A stretch of 6,438 nucleotides of DNA from Chloroflexota bacterium (lineage in GTDB: Bacteria; Chloroflexota; Dehalococcoidia; Lucifugimonadales; JAPUKM01). Below the pieces are notes generated by a model that saw nothing but the letters and a program-made list of their open reading frames with translations, was not told where the DNA came from and made no database searches. The stretch is taken from positions 1-6,438 of the forward strand of contig JAPUKM010000242.1 of NCBI GenBank assembly GCA_027295645.1, written 5' to 3'. Positions within the stretch are counted from its first letter, which is position 1. The number at the start of each line of letters is the position of its first letter. Positions 1 to 5,524 of the stretch are shown here, in pieces. The translations under genes were made by a program, and so were the position numbers.

Positions 1-2111
1 GTGCCCAGAACTGTGTAGGGCACCTTCTCCTCCCTGCACATCAGCTCCACCTCAGCCAGATCGGCCTCCGACAGCGAAACCACGATGCGTGATGGGCTCT
101 CCCCAAAGAGGGCGGCGTCCCAGCGCCCCTCCGGCGCGAGCGATCCTTTGAACCCAAGCCCGCCAAGCATGGCTGACTCGGCCACAGCCACCGCCAGCCC
201 CCCCTCCGAGCAGTCGTGGGCGGAGCGCACCAGGCCATCTTGGATCAGCCGGAGACAGCATCGCTGCACTCGGACCTCTAGCTCCAGGTCGATCGCCGGT
301 CGCCCCGCCACCATACCGTGCGCCAGCTCCAGCACCTCGCTCCCCGCCAGCTGTGCAGGCTCCCCCGTCGTCGATGCCGCTCCCAGCAGCACCACCACAT
401 CGCCCGCATCCCGGAACGCGGAGGCGCAGCGGCGCTCCACATCCTCCAGCAGGCCCAGAGCGCCGATCACCGGAGTGGGATAGATGGGCCGTCCCTCGGA
501 TTCGTTGTACAGGCTGACGTTGCCGCTCACCACGGGCACACCCAGAGCACGGCAGGCCTGCGCGATTCCCCGGACACACTGCTCCAACTGATATGCCACC
601 TCTGGCCGCTCCGGGTCGCCGAAATTGAGACAGTCGGTAATCGCCAGGGGCGCCGCGCCGGTGCACACCAGATTGCGGCAGGCCTCCGCCACCGCGGCAG
701 TGCCGCCGGCCAGCGGGTCCAGATAGCAGATCCTCCCGTTGCCGTCCGTACTTATGGCCAGAGCTCGGGTGGTCCCCTTGATACGCAGAAGGGCGGCGTC
801 GGCCCGGCCCGGCCCCAGCACCGTGTTGGTCTGCACCTGGTGGTCGTACTGGCGGTAGACCGGCTCCTTGCTGGCGATGTTCGGCGTCGCCAGCAGCTTC
901 AACAGCAGCTCGTCCGGCGTCTCCCGCGGCAGTGGGACGGCCGCCAGATCATACGCCTGGAGCTTGGCCAGCTCGGGTAGAACGCTTCCGTTCAGGTCGT
1001 ATAGCGGTGGGTCGGTCAGCGTCGCCACCGGCACCGCCGCCGCCTCTTCGCCGCCATCGATAACACGGGCCGTGCCGTCGTCGGTCACCCTGCCTACCAC
1101 CGTACACGGCGTGTCCCACCTCTCCATGACCGCCTGCACCGCTTGCAGCTTGGCCGGGGCCACTATCAGCAGCATCCGCTCCTGCGACTCGGAGAGCATG
1201 ACCTCGTACGGAGTCATACCCTCCTCTCTCCGGGGCACCTCGCCAATGTCCAGCCGGAACCCCGTTCCGCCGCGGGCGGCGGACTCCACAACAGAGCTGG
1301 TGAGCCCCGCTGCACCCAGGTCCTGCATCCCCTTGATGAGGCCGGCGCGGGTCACCTCAAGACAGGCCTCGATGAGCACCTTCTCCAGGAACGGGTTGCC
1401 CACCTGCACTGCCGGCCTCTGTTCCCGCCCCTCCTCAAAGCTCCGAGAGGCCAGGCCGGAGGCTCCATGAATACCGTCTCGGCCCGTCTCCGCGCCCACC
1501 AGAACCAGCAGGTCGCCCGGCGTGCGGGCCGCCGCGCTCATCAGGCCGTCCGCCGGCGCAATCCCCACGCAGAGGGCGTTCACCAGCGGGTTACCTTCGT
1601 ACGGTCCAGCGAAGAGCACCTCTCCTCCTACATCCGGCACGCCGATGCAGTTGCCGTAGCTGGAGATACCGCCCACCACCCCATGGAACAGGTAGCGGTT
1701 TCGGCTGGTGGTCAATGGGCCGAAGCGGAGCGAGTTGAGCAGGGCCATGGGCCGCGCCCCCATGGCCAGGATGTCCCGGACGATGCCGCCAACGCCGGTG
1801 GCCGCTCCCTGGTGCGGCTCCACCGCCGATGGATGGTTGTGCGACTCGATCTTGAAGACGGCCGCAAGCCCGTCGCCGATGTCGACGGCGCCGGCGTTCT
1901 CCACACCGGGTAGCGCCAGCAGGCGCGGACTGTCCGATGGCAGCAGGCTCAACAGCCGTTTGGAGTGCTTATAGCCGCAGTGCTCGCTCCACATGGACCC
2001 GAACATCCCCAGCTCCACCTTGTTGGGCTCGCGACCCAGCCGCTCCACAATCGCCTCATACTCCGCTTCGGTAAGCGCGACCTCGTCCAGGAGCTCTCGT
2101 GGTAGTGCCAT
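1..2111 (-). CDS. purL: Phosphoribosylformylglycinamidine synthase subunit PurL, C-terminus cut by the window edge
   Basis: This is the synthetase subunit of FGAM synthase, step 4 of cytoplasmic purine synthesis. It uses ATP, FGAR and ammonia delivered by PurQ. I translated the frame from the ATG at 2111: it is open to the left edge and gives 703 complete codons. The small (Bacillus-type) PurL is about 740 residues, so roughly the last 35-40 are missing. Visible family motifs are GMFGSMWSEHCGYK (residues 35-48, with His44 at the conserved active-site position), KIESHNHPSAVEPHQGAA, GGIVRDILAMGARP, DLGAAGLTSS, VSGNVSLYNE and SAHDCSEGGLAVA. No frameshift was seen. The start lies 9 bases after the stop of the upstream EamA gene and in the same frame, so an earlier start is impossible. 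The GAGGA before it is unusually close (2 bases), which suggests translational coupling. There is no fused glutaminase domain, which fits the separate purQ upstream. Confidence 0.97.
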   Translation of the reverse strand, partial: MALPRELLDEVALTEAEYEAIVERLGREPNKVELGMFGSMWSEHCGYKHSKRLLSLLPSDSPRLLALPGVENAGAVDIGDGLAAVFKIESHNHPSAVEPHQGAATGVGGIVRDILAMGARPMALLNSLRFGPLTTSRNRYLFHGVVGGISSYGNCIGVPDVGGEVLFAGPYEGNPLVNALCVGIAPADGLMSAAARTPGDLLVLVGAETGRDGIHGASGLASRSFEEGREQRPAVQVGNPFLEKVLIEACLEVTRAGLIKGMQDLGAAGLTSSVVESAARGGTGFRLDIGEVPRREEGMTPYEVMLSESQERMLLIVAPAKLQAVQAVMERWDTPCTVVGRVTDDGTARVIDGGEEAAAVPVATLTDPPLYDLNGSVLPELAKLQAYDLAAVPLPRETPDELLLKLLATPNIASKEPVYRQYDHQVQTNTVLGPGRADAALLRIKGTTRALAISTDGNGRICYLDPLAGGTAAVAEACRNLVCTGAAPLAITDCLNFGDPERPEVAYQLEQCVRGIAQACRALGVPVVSGNVSLYNESEGRPIYPTPVIGALGLLEDVERRCASAFRDAGDVVVLLGAASTTGEPAQLAGSEVLELAHGMVAGRPAIDLELEVRVQRCCLRLIQDGLVRSAHDCSEGGLAVAVAESAMLGGLGFKGSLAPEGRWDAALFGESPSRIVVSLSEADLAEVELMCREEKVPYTVLG

Positions 2112-2120
2112 AGTCCTCGC

Positions 2121-2594
2121 TCAAGCGTTGCTCAGCGCAATCAGCGCAATGCCCAACACCACCAGCCCAGCGCCGATCCACAGGCGCCGGGTCACTCGCT
2201 CCAGCCGTTGTAGGAACAGGTGGGTCAACACCAGAGCGAACAGGGGACTGGCCGCCAGCAGGGGTGCCACCGTGGCGACGGGGGCATGAGTGAGGGCAAA
2301 GAAATTCGTCGTGATTCCCGCCGTCCCCGCTATCCCTGCCAGGGCCATCAGGGCGAACCCCCTCTTTGGAGCGAGACGGTCCCTTCGGACATCCCTGACC
2401 GAGTACGTAGCCATAACGGATATACCGACAAGGGTGGCCAAAAACCCGGTGACCAGAGGCTGAGTGAACTCTGTCACCAGATGCCTCGCTATGACGCTGG
2501 TGGAGGCGTAGCACAGCGCCGCCAGCATAGCGTAAGCCATCCCCGTCGATACGGCTCGGCGGCTTTCTTGGCGAACAATGGCAGGCGCACCCAT
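2121..2594 (-). CDS. Half-size EamA/DMT-family membrane protein (second of a pair)
   Basis: The 157-residue product is almost entirely membrane helix. After a charged N-terminus of about 17 residues (RQESRR), five hydrophobic segments lie near residues 18-37, 45-63, 79-98, 104-127 and 136-154. That is the size and layout of one EamA domain, whereas most drug/metabolite transporters of this superfamily carry two such domains (10 helices, about 300 residues). It starts 10 bases after the stop of a similar half-size protein and ends 9 bases before purL, so it is probably cotranscribed with both. Upstream, AAGGG is a modest ribosome site. The two halves may form a heterodimer, or they may be one gene split by a frameshift: a one-base deletion near 2611-2616 would join them without an intervening stop. 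The substrate cannot be read from the sequence; its place between purQ and purL makes a nucleotide-metabolism substrate conceivable but unproven. Confidence 0.88.
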   Translation of the reverse strand: MGAPAIVRQESRRAVSTGMAYAMLAALCYASTSVIARHLVTEFTQPLVTGFLATLVGISVMATYSVRDVRRDRLAPKRGFALMALAGIAGTAGITTNFFALTHAPVATVAPLLAASPLFALVLTHLFLQRLERVTRRLWIGAGLVVLGIALIALSNA

Positions 2595-2604
2595 GGCTGT
2601 TCCC

Positions 2605-3042
2605 TTACTTCCTTTCGCTCACGGTCAACACCACCCCGCCCACGATGAGGAGGCCGCCTATCAACGTGAGCAGCGTTGGGGTCTCATCTATGAAGATGAT
2701 GGCAAAGAGCACCGCAAACAGAGTAGAAGTGGACAGAATGGGGGTCGCCCGCGCCACGCCGGCCAGACGCACTGCGGTAAAGTTGAAATAGCGGCCCAGG
2801 GGAAAGTTCAGCAGGCCGAGCAGTGCGATCCACAGCAGGGCGGCCACCGGCAGGTTCAGCATCTCCCTTGCGTGCAGCGGGACCGCCAGGATGCCCAGCA
2901 GCACACTCCCAGCTAGGAGAGATGTGAATGTCCCTGTTGTAGTCCGCACGTACTGAAGCCCCAAGCGCGCGAATATCGGCGACGATCCGAACAGGAACGC
3001 CCCCAGAATCCCCAGCAGGATGCCCACCATCGCCTCGCTCAT
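2605..3042 (-). CDS. Half-size EamA/DMT-family membrane protein (first of a pair)
   Basis: The 145-residue integral membrane protein is one EamA-like domain with five hydrophobic segments near residues 5-23, 33-52, 66-81, 95-113 and 119-139. It ends in a short polar tail (SERK). Typical EamA features are GILGAFLFGSSPIFARLG at the N-terminus, the ARATPILSTSTLFAVLFA stretch in helix 4 and DETPTLLTLIGGLLIVGGVV before and within helix 5. I chose the ATG at 3042 because AAAGGA lies just upstream. An in-frame ATG 45 bases earlier adds only a polar, arginine-rich extension and has no better ribosome site. The gene follows purQ after 87 bases, in which I see only a weak promoter-like stretch. It probably works with the next gene as two halves of one transporter. 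EamA proteins generally export or exchange small metabolites across the cytoplasmic membrane; the substrate here is unknown. Confidence 0.88.
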   Translation of the reverse strand: MSEAMVGILLGILGAFLFGSSPIFARLGLQYVRTTTGTFTSLLAGSVLLGILAVPLHAREMLNLPVAALLWIALLGLLNFPLGRYFNFTAVRLAGVARATPILSTSTLFAVLFAIIFIDETPTLLTLIGGLLIVGGVVLTVSERK

Positions 3043-3129
3043 CCCGTTCCTTTCTACATGCGTACGTAAGTGCGCGCGGCTATACAAACCCCATACGCCA
3101 GGTGAGGGAACCGTTGAACATACCGAGGT

Positions 3130-3819
3130 CTATCGGCGCGACCCCGTCACGGACTCGAAGATGAACCGCCCGTCCGTCCCACCCAGCAGCGGCTCGCAGC
3201 ACCGCTCCGGGTGCGGCATCATCCCCAGGACATTCCCCTCGCGATTGACGATCCCCGCGATGTTCTCCACCGAGCCGTTGGGGTTGGCGCCCTCGTCCAC
3301 TACCCCCGAGGGGTCGCAGTAGCGGAACAGCACCTGACCCCCGTCGTTCAGCTCCTTCAGCGTAGCTGGGTCGGTGTAGTAGCTGCCCTCGCCGTGCGAG
3401 ATAGGAATGCGCAGCACCTGTCCCTTCTCGCAGGCCTGCGAAAAGGGGCTGGCCGTGCTCTCCACCCTCAGATCGGTCCACTGGCAGCGGAACTGGAGGT
3501 GGCTGTTGCGGATCAGTGCGCCGGGCAGCAGTCCGGCCTCGCACAGGATCTGAAACCCGTTGCAGATCCCTATCACCAGCCCACCGCTTCGAGCGAACTC
3601 CTCCACCGCTCCCATGACCGGCGAGAAGCGGGCGATGGCCCCCGTTCGGAGGTAGTCGCCGTAGGAGAAGCCGCCGGGGAGCACCACGCAGTCATACGGC
3701 GACAGGTCCGTGTCCTTGTGCCACAGGTAATCGGCCTCCTGGCCCATCGCTTCCGTGATGGCGTGGTGGCAATCGCCGTCGCTCCAGGTCCCCGGGAAGA
3801 CCACGATACCGAACCGCAT
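3130..3819 (-). CDS. purQ: Phosphoribosylformylglycinamidine synthase subunit PurQ (glutaminase)
   Basis: This class I glutamine amidotransferase hydrolyses glutamine and passes ammonia to PurL in FGAM synthesis. Its 229 residues match the stand-alone PurQ length. The N-terminus MRFGIVVFPGTWSDGDC is typical, followed by VVLPGGFSYGDYLRTGAIAR (about 45-64). The nucleophile is Cys86 in GICNGFQ, and His203 and Glu205 of MPHPER complete the triad. ISHGEG (140-145) and ANPNGS (179-183) are further PurQ hallmarks. The ATG at 3819 is supported by GAGAGG a few bases upstream and an additional GAGGTGA. Downstream come two EamA-type genes and then purL. Upstream is a terminator hairpin rather than purS, which is unlike the contiguous purS-purQ-purL order of Bacillus. 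Confidence 0.97.
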   Translation of the reverse strand: MRFGIVVFPGTWSDGDCHHAITEAMGQEADYLWHKDTDLSPYDCVVLPGGFSYGDYLRTGAIARFSPVMGAVEEFARSGGLVIGICNGFQILCEAGLLPGALIRNSHLQFRCQWTDLRVESTASPFSQACEKGQVLRIPISHGEGSYYTDPATLKELNDGGQVLFRYCDPSGVVDEGANPNGSVENIAGIVNREGNVLGMMPHPERCCEPLLGGTDGRFIFESVTGSRR

Positions 3820-3842
3820 GGTCGCCTCTCACCTCACACTGG

Positions 3843-3874
3843 AAAAAGAAAGCCCACCATCGCTACAGGCGGGC
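3843..3874 (-). terminator. Rho-independent terminator between yqeY and purQ, possibly a purQ attenuator
   Basis: On the minus strand GCCCGCC (3874-3868) pairs with GGTGGGC (3858-3852) through seven pairs including one G-U. A nine-base loop separates the arms, and TTTCTTTTT follows immediately (3851-3843). This is a textbook intrinsic terminator pointing in the direction of transcription of yqeY and purQ. It ends only about 23 bases before the purQ ATG, just ahead of its ribosome site. A promoter cannot comfortably fit between the two, so purQ must be reached by readthrough, or the hairpin serves as a conditional attenuator in a short leader. A second small hairpin without a T tract (GCGGC, five-base loop, GCCGC at 3922-3908) lies directly after the yqeY stop. 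Confidence 0.8.
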
Positions 3875-3889
3875 GGAGCACACTCGTAT

Positions 3890-3898
3890 ATCCTATCA
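3890..3898 (-). promoter_or_regulatory. Candidate extended -10 promoter for purQ
   Basis: The minus strand reads TG-A-TAGGAT, which fits an extended -10 element (TGn followed by a hexamer matching TATAAT at four of six positions). No convincing -35 hexamer is seen upstream, where the sequence is GC-rich. If it is used, transcription would begin about 7 bases downstream and run straight into the terminator hairpin, giving an attenuated leader for the purine genes. This is tentative. Confidence 0.3.
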
Positions 3899-3926
3899 CA
3901 AACCTCAGCGGCGAGAGGCCGCGCGC

Positions 3927-4376
3927 TCAGGACGACGACAGCAGCTCGGAAACGATGCTTCGCACCTCCCCGCCGTCGGCCTTGCCGCGCACCTGCTGCA
4001 TCAGCGGTCCCATCACCTTGCCCAGGTCGCCGGGGCCCGCGGCGCCCACCTCCTCGATCACCTTGGCCGCCAGCGCCTCAACCTCTTCACGGGGCAGCTG
4101 CTCCGGGAGGTACTCCTGTAGAATCGCCATCTCCGCCTCTTCCCGATCCGCCATCTCGGGCCTGTTTCCCTTGCGGAACGCCTCGATGCTCTCCTGGCGC
4201 TGCCGCACCTGCTTCGAGATTATCGCCAAAACGCCCGCATCGTCCAGCGGCTTGCGCAGTTCTATCTCGCGGTTCTGGATGTCGGCGCGGAGTAGGCGCA
4301 GCGTGGAGACCAGCAGCTCATTGCGCTGGCGCATCGCGGCCTTCAACTCCTCTACAAGCTGTTCTCGTAGCGACAT
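3927..4376 (-). CDS. yqeY: GatB/YqeY domain protein
   Basis: The 149-residue soluble protein matches the YqeY family in length and pattern. It begins MSLREQLVEELKAAMRQRN, followed by STLRLLRADIQNREIE, then a helical segment RQRQESIEAFRKGNRPEMAD. The conserved EEAEMAILQEYLPEQL leads into the tail-like domain with GPGDLGKVMGPLMQQVRGKADG and VRSIVSELL at the end. The C-terminal part resembles the tRNA-binding tail of the GatB amidotransferase subunit. The exact role of stand-alone YqeY proteins is not settled; a tRNA-related function is the usual suggestion. It lies 72 bases downstream of rpsU, a common neighbourhood for this gene. No Shine-Dalgarno sequence precedes the ATG; the upstream mRNA is strikingly pyrimidine-rich. 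The family call is firm and the function is not. Confidence 0.94.
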   Translation of the reverse strand: MSLREQLVEELKAAMRQRNELLVSTLRLLRADIQNREIELRKPLDDAGVLAIISKQVRQRQESIEAFRKGNRPEMADREEAEMAILQEYLPEQLPREEVEALAAKVIEEVGAAGPGDLGKVMGPLMQQVRGKADGGEVRSIVSELLSSS

Positions 4377-4448
4377 AGCGGGCTGGGAAACTAAACGGGA
4401 AAAATGGGAAGAATGTGGAAAGGGGAGATGGCTGGGGGAGGGGGTCTA
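4377..4448. other. Strand-asymmetric G-rich (plus) / C-rich (minus) tract between rpsU and yqeY
   Basis: Almost the whole rpsU-yqeY spacer is purine-rich on the plus strand, with G runs at 4406-4408, 4422-4425, 4434-4438 and 4440-4444. The yqeY leader RNA is thus C/U-rich, contains CCCUCCCCC and has no Shine-Dalgarno sequence. The closely spaced G runs could allow a G-quadruplex on the plus strand, but loop lengths are uneven. Tandem TAG stops of rpsU (4451-4446) border it. Confidence 0.5.
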
Positions 4449-4628
4449 CTAGCGCCGGAGGCTCTTACGGCGTTTCGCCGCCGCCTTCCTCTTGCGCCTG
4501 ACGGTGGGCGACTCAAAGTGCTCTCGCCGGCGGAACTCCGAGAGGATCCCGTCCTGCTGGACCCTCTTGTTGAACCGCTTCAGCATACTCTCGAAGGATT
4601 CACCTTCGGACAGCGTTACTCGGGCCAA
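4449..4628 (-). CDS. rpsU: Small ribosomal subunit protein bS21
   Basis: This 59-residue, very basic protein is the 30S subunit protein S21, which sits near the mRNA platform and the anti-Shine-Dalgarno region. The translation reads MARVTLSEGESFESMLKRF, then NKRVQQDGILSEFRRREHFE, then a lysine/arginine-rich tail ending RKSLRR. The core (E-S-F-E-x-x-L-K-R-F-x-K-x-V and E-x-R-R-R-x-x-F-E) is diagnostic. The start is a TTG at 4628, placed seven bases after a perfect GGAGG (4640-4636), and the residues MARVT agree with the family N-terminus. There is no ATG that would give the conserved N-terminus, so an ATG-only gene search misses this gene. It ends with two consecutive TAG stops. It is transcribed from a strong promoter about 60 bases upstream and followed by yqeY. 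Confidence 0.96.
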   Translation of the reverse strand: MARVTLSEGESFESMLKRFNKRVQQDGILSEFRRREHFESPTVRRKRKAAAKRRKSLRR

Positions 4629-4635
4629 ACCTCTT

Positions 4636-4640
4636 CCTCC
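4636..4640 (-). promoter_or_regulatory. Ribosome binding site fixing the TTG start of rpsU
   Basis: GGAGG on the minus strand, continued by AAGAGG, ends seven bases before the TTG at 4628. This ideal spacing, with no competing ATG, decides the non-ATG start. Confidence 0.85.
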
Positions 4641-4694
4641 GTCGTTTTCTATAGTTAGTCGCCAGTCGTCTTTCCATCAGGGGCGACAGCAAGA

Positions 4695-4724
4695 ATCATA
4701 GTGTAGCGCGCAACTCCATGTCAA
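4695..4724 (-). promoter_or_regulatory. Sigma70-type promoter of rpsU-yqeY
   Basis: The minus strand carries a perfect -35 TTGACA (4724-4719), an 18-base spacer, and -10 TATGAT (4700-4695, five of six consensus positions). The expected start of transcription is near 4688, giving an rpsU leader of about 60 bases. It lies back to back with the hemQ promoter on the other strand. Confidence 0.8.
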
Positions 4725-4744
4725 GGAGAACTGTGTTGTCCCTG

Positions 4745-4773
4745 TTGTCTCCCGATGCCCCGAACGGTATGAT
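4745..4773 (+). promoter_or_regulatory. Sigma70-type promoter of the hemQ/cld-family gene
   Basis: TTGTCT (4745-4750) and TATGAT (4768-4773) are separated by exactly 17 bases. A second -10-like GATAAT overlaps at 4771-4776. Transcription would start near 4780, about 28 bases before the GTG start. This places the in-frame ATG at 4718 upstream of the promoter and rules it out as a start from this transcript. Confidence 0.7.
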
Positions 4774-4793
4774 AATAATGAACTGCCGACACC

Positions 4794-4801
4794 GGAAGGA
4801 G
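4794..4801 (+). promoter_or_regulatory. Strong Shine-Dalgarno site deciding the GTG start of hemQ
   Basis: GGAAGGAG ends six bases before GTG at 4808. The in-frame ATGs further upstream (4718, 4769, 4778) lack such a site, and they lie at or before the promoter. Confidence 0.85.
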
Positions 4802-4807
4802 TCGCCC

Positions 4808-5497
4808 GTGCCCCCGACCAAGCGCAGACAGACCGTCAAGTACAACCTCTACCGGATCATGCCCGAGTGGCGTCGCCTCCCCGATGCCCAGCGCGATGCC
4901 GCCAAGGAGCAGTTCACCGCCGTCGTCGAGGAGACCGCATCCACCATGCGCATCAAGAGCTACAGCCTCGTGGGCATGCGCTCCGACGCCGACCTCATGC
5001 TCTGGTGCGTCGGACGGAGCCTTGAGGAGCACCAGCAGTTCTCGGAGCTGCTGAACCGCACCGCCCTCGCCTCCTACCTGGAGACACCCTACTCCTACCT
5101 CGCCATGACCCGCCGCTCCGAGTACTTTGACGGCCATCCCCAGGGAGACCGCGCCCGACACACCGTCAAGTTCGGCCAGGCCCCCTACCTCGTGGTCTAC
5201 CCCTTCGTCAAGACCAGGGACTGGTACACGCTCCCCCAGGAGGAGCGGCAGCGCATGATGGATGTCCACATCCAGGTTGGCCAGAAGTACCCCAACGTCA
5301 GGATCAACACCAACTACTCCTTCGGCCTCGACGACTACGAGTTCATCGTGGCCTTCGAGACCGACGACCCCGCCGACTTCCTCGACCTAGTCATGGAGCT
5401 GCGCGGCACCGAGGCCAGCAAGTACACCCGCCTGGAGACCCCCATCTTCACCGGCATCGCCCGGCCCGTCCGGGAGTGCCTGGACGCGCTAGGGTAG
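4808..5497 (+). CDS. hemQ: HemQ / chlorite dismutase-family haem protein (probable coprohaem decarboxylase)
   Basis: From the GTG at 4808 the product has 229 residues, a usual length for this family. The N-terminal half begins VKYNLYRIMPEWRRLP, followed by LMLWCVGRSLEEHQQF and SYLAMTRRSEY. The second half carries YPFVK (131-135), WYTLPQEERQRMM (139-151), then His154, the expected proximal haem ligand, and YSFGLDDYEFIVAFE (170-184). Tyr131 and Lys135 are spaced like the catalytic Tyr and a haem-propionate-side Lys of HemQ (Tyr145/Lys149 in S. aureus). This favours HemQ, which decarboxylates coprohaem to haem b in the coproporphyrin pathway, over true chlorite dismutase. Thirteen residues after the His, where chlorite dismutases have Arg and Firmicutes HemQ has Gln, I see Asn167 (Ile166 under a gapped alignment). 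No signal peptide is present, so it is cytoplasmic. It has its own promoter divergent from rpsU and converges on the methyltransferase gene. Family call firm; exact activity inferred. Confidence 0.9.
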   Translation: MPPTKRRQTVKYNLYRIMPEWRRLPDAQRDAAKEQFTAVVEETASTMRIKSYSLVGMRSDADLMLWCVGRSLEEHQQFSELLNRTALASYLETPYSYLAMTRRSEYFDGHPQGDRARHTVKFGQAPYLVVYPFVKTRDWYTLPQEERQRMMDVHIQVGQKYPNVRINTNYSFGLDDYEFIVAFETDDPADFLDLVMELRGTEASKYTRLETPIFTGIARPVRECLDALG

Positions 5498-5524
5498 GGC
5501 ACCCCTCGCGCCTCCCCAACTTGA

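Noticed and set aside
52..666. Minus-strand frame of 204 codons at the left end
   Set aside because: It is an alternative frame of purL. The true purL frame is open through the same region and carries the SAHDCSEGG and GNVSLYNE motifs.
1143..1913. Plus-strand open frame of 256 codons inside purL
   Set aside because: It is antisense to verified PurL motifs and its product is His/Arg/Gln-rich with no domain signature.
3820..3926. A purine or other known riboswitch upstream of purQ
   Set aside because: The region is too short and I cannot find a recognisable aptamer core. Only the terminator hairpin and a small five-pair hairpin are visible.
3211..4452. Long plus-strand open frame of 413 codons opposite purQ, yqeY and part of rpsU
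   Set aside because: It is antisense to three clearly recognised genes, has low-complexity Ser/Arg-rich composition and no family resemblance. It is a by-product of GC-rich codon use.
4718..4807. ATG starts upstream of the hemQ-family gene that would add up to 30 residues
   Set aside because: They lie at or upstream of the promoter elements and lack a ribosome site, while the GTG at 4808 has GGAAGGAG at ideal spacing. The extra residues do not resemble the family N-terminus.
4721..5269. Minus-strand frame of 182 codons opposite hemQ
   Set aside because: It is antisense to a well-supported gene and is Gly/Val/Leu/His-rich, as expected for a mirror frame.
5498..5524. Bidirectional terminator between hemQ and the methyltransferase
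   Set aside because: The 27 bases hold no clear inverted repeat or T tract on either strand.
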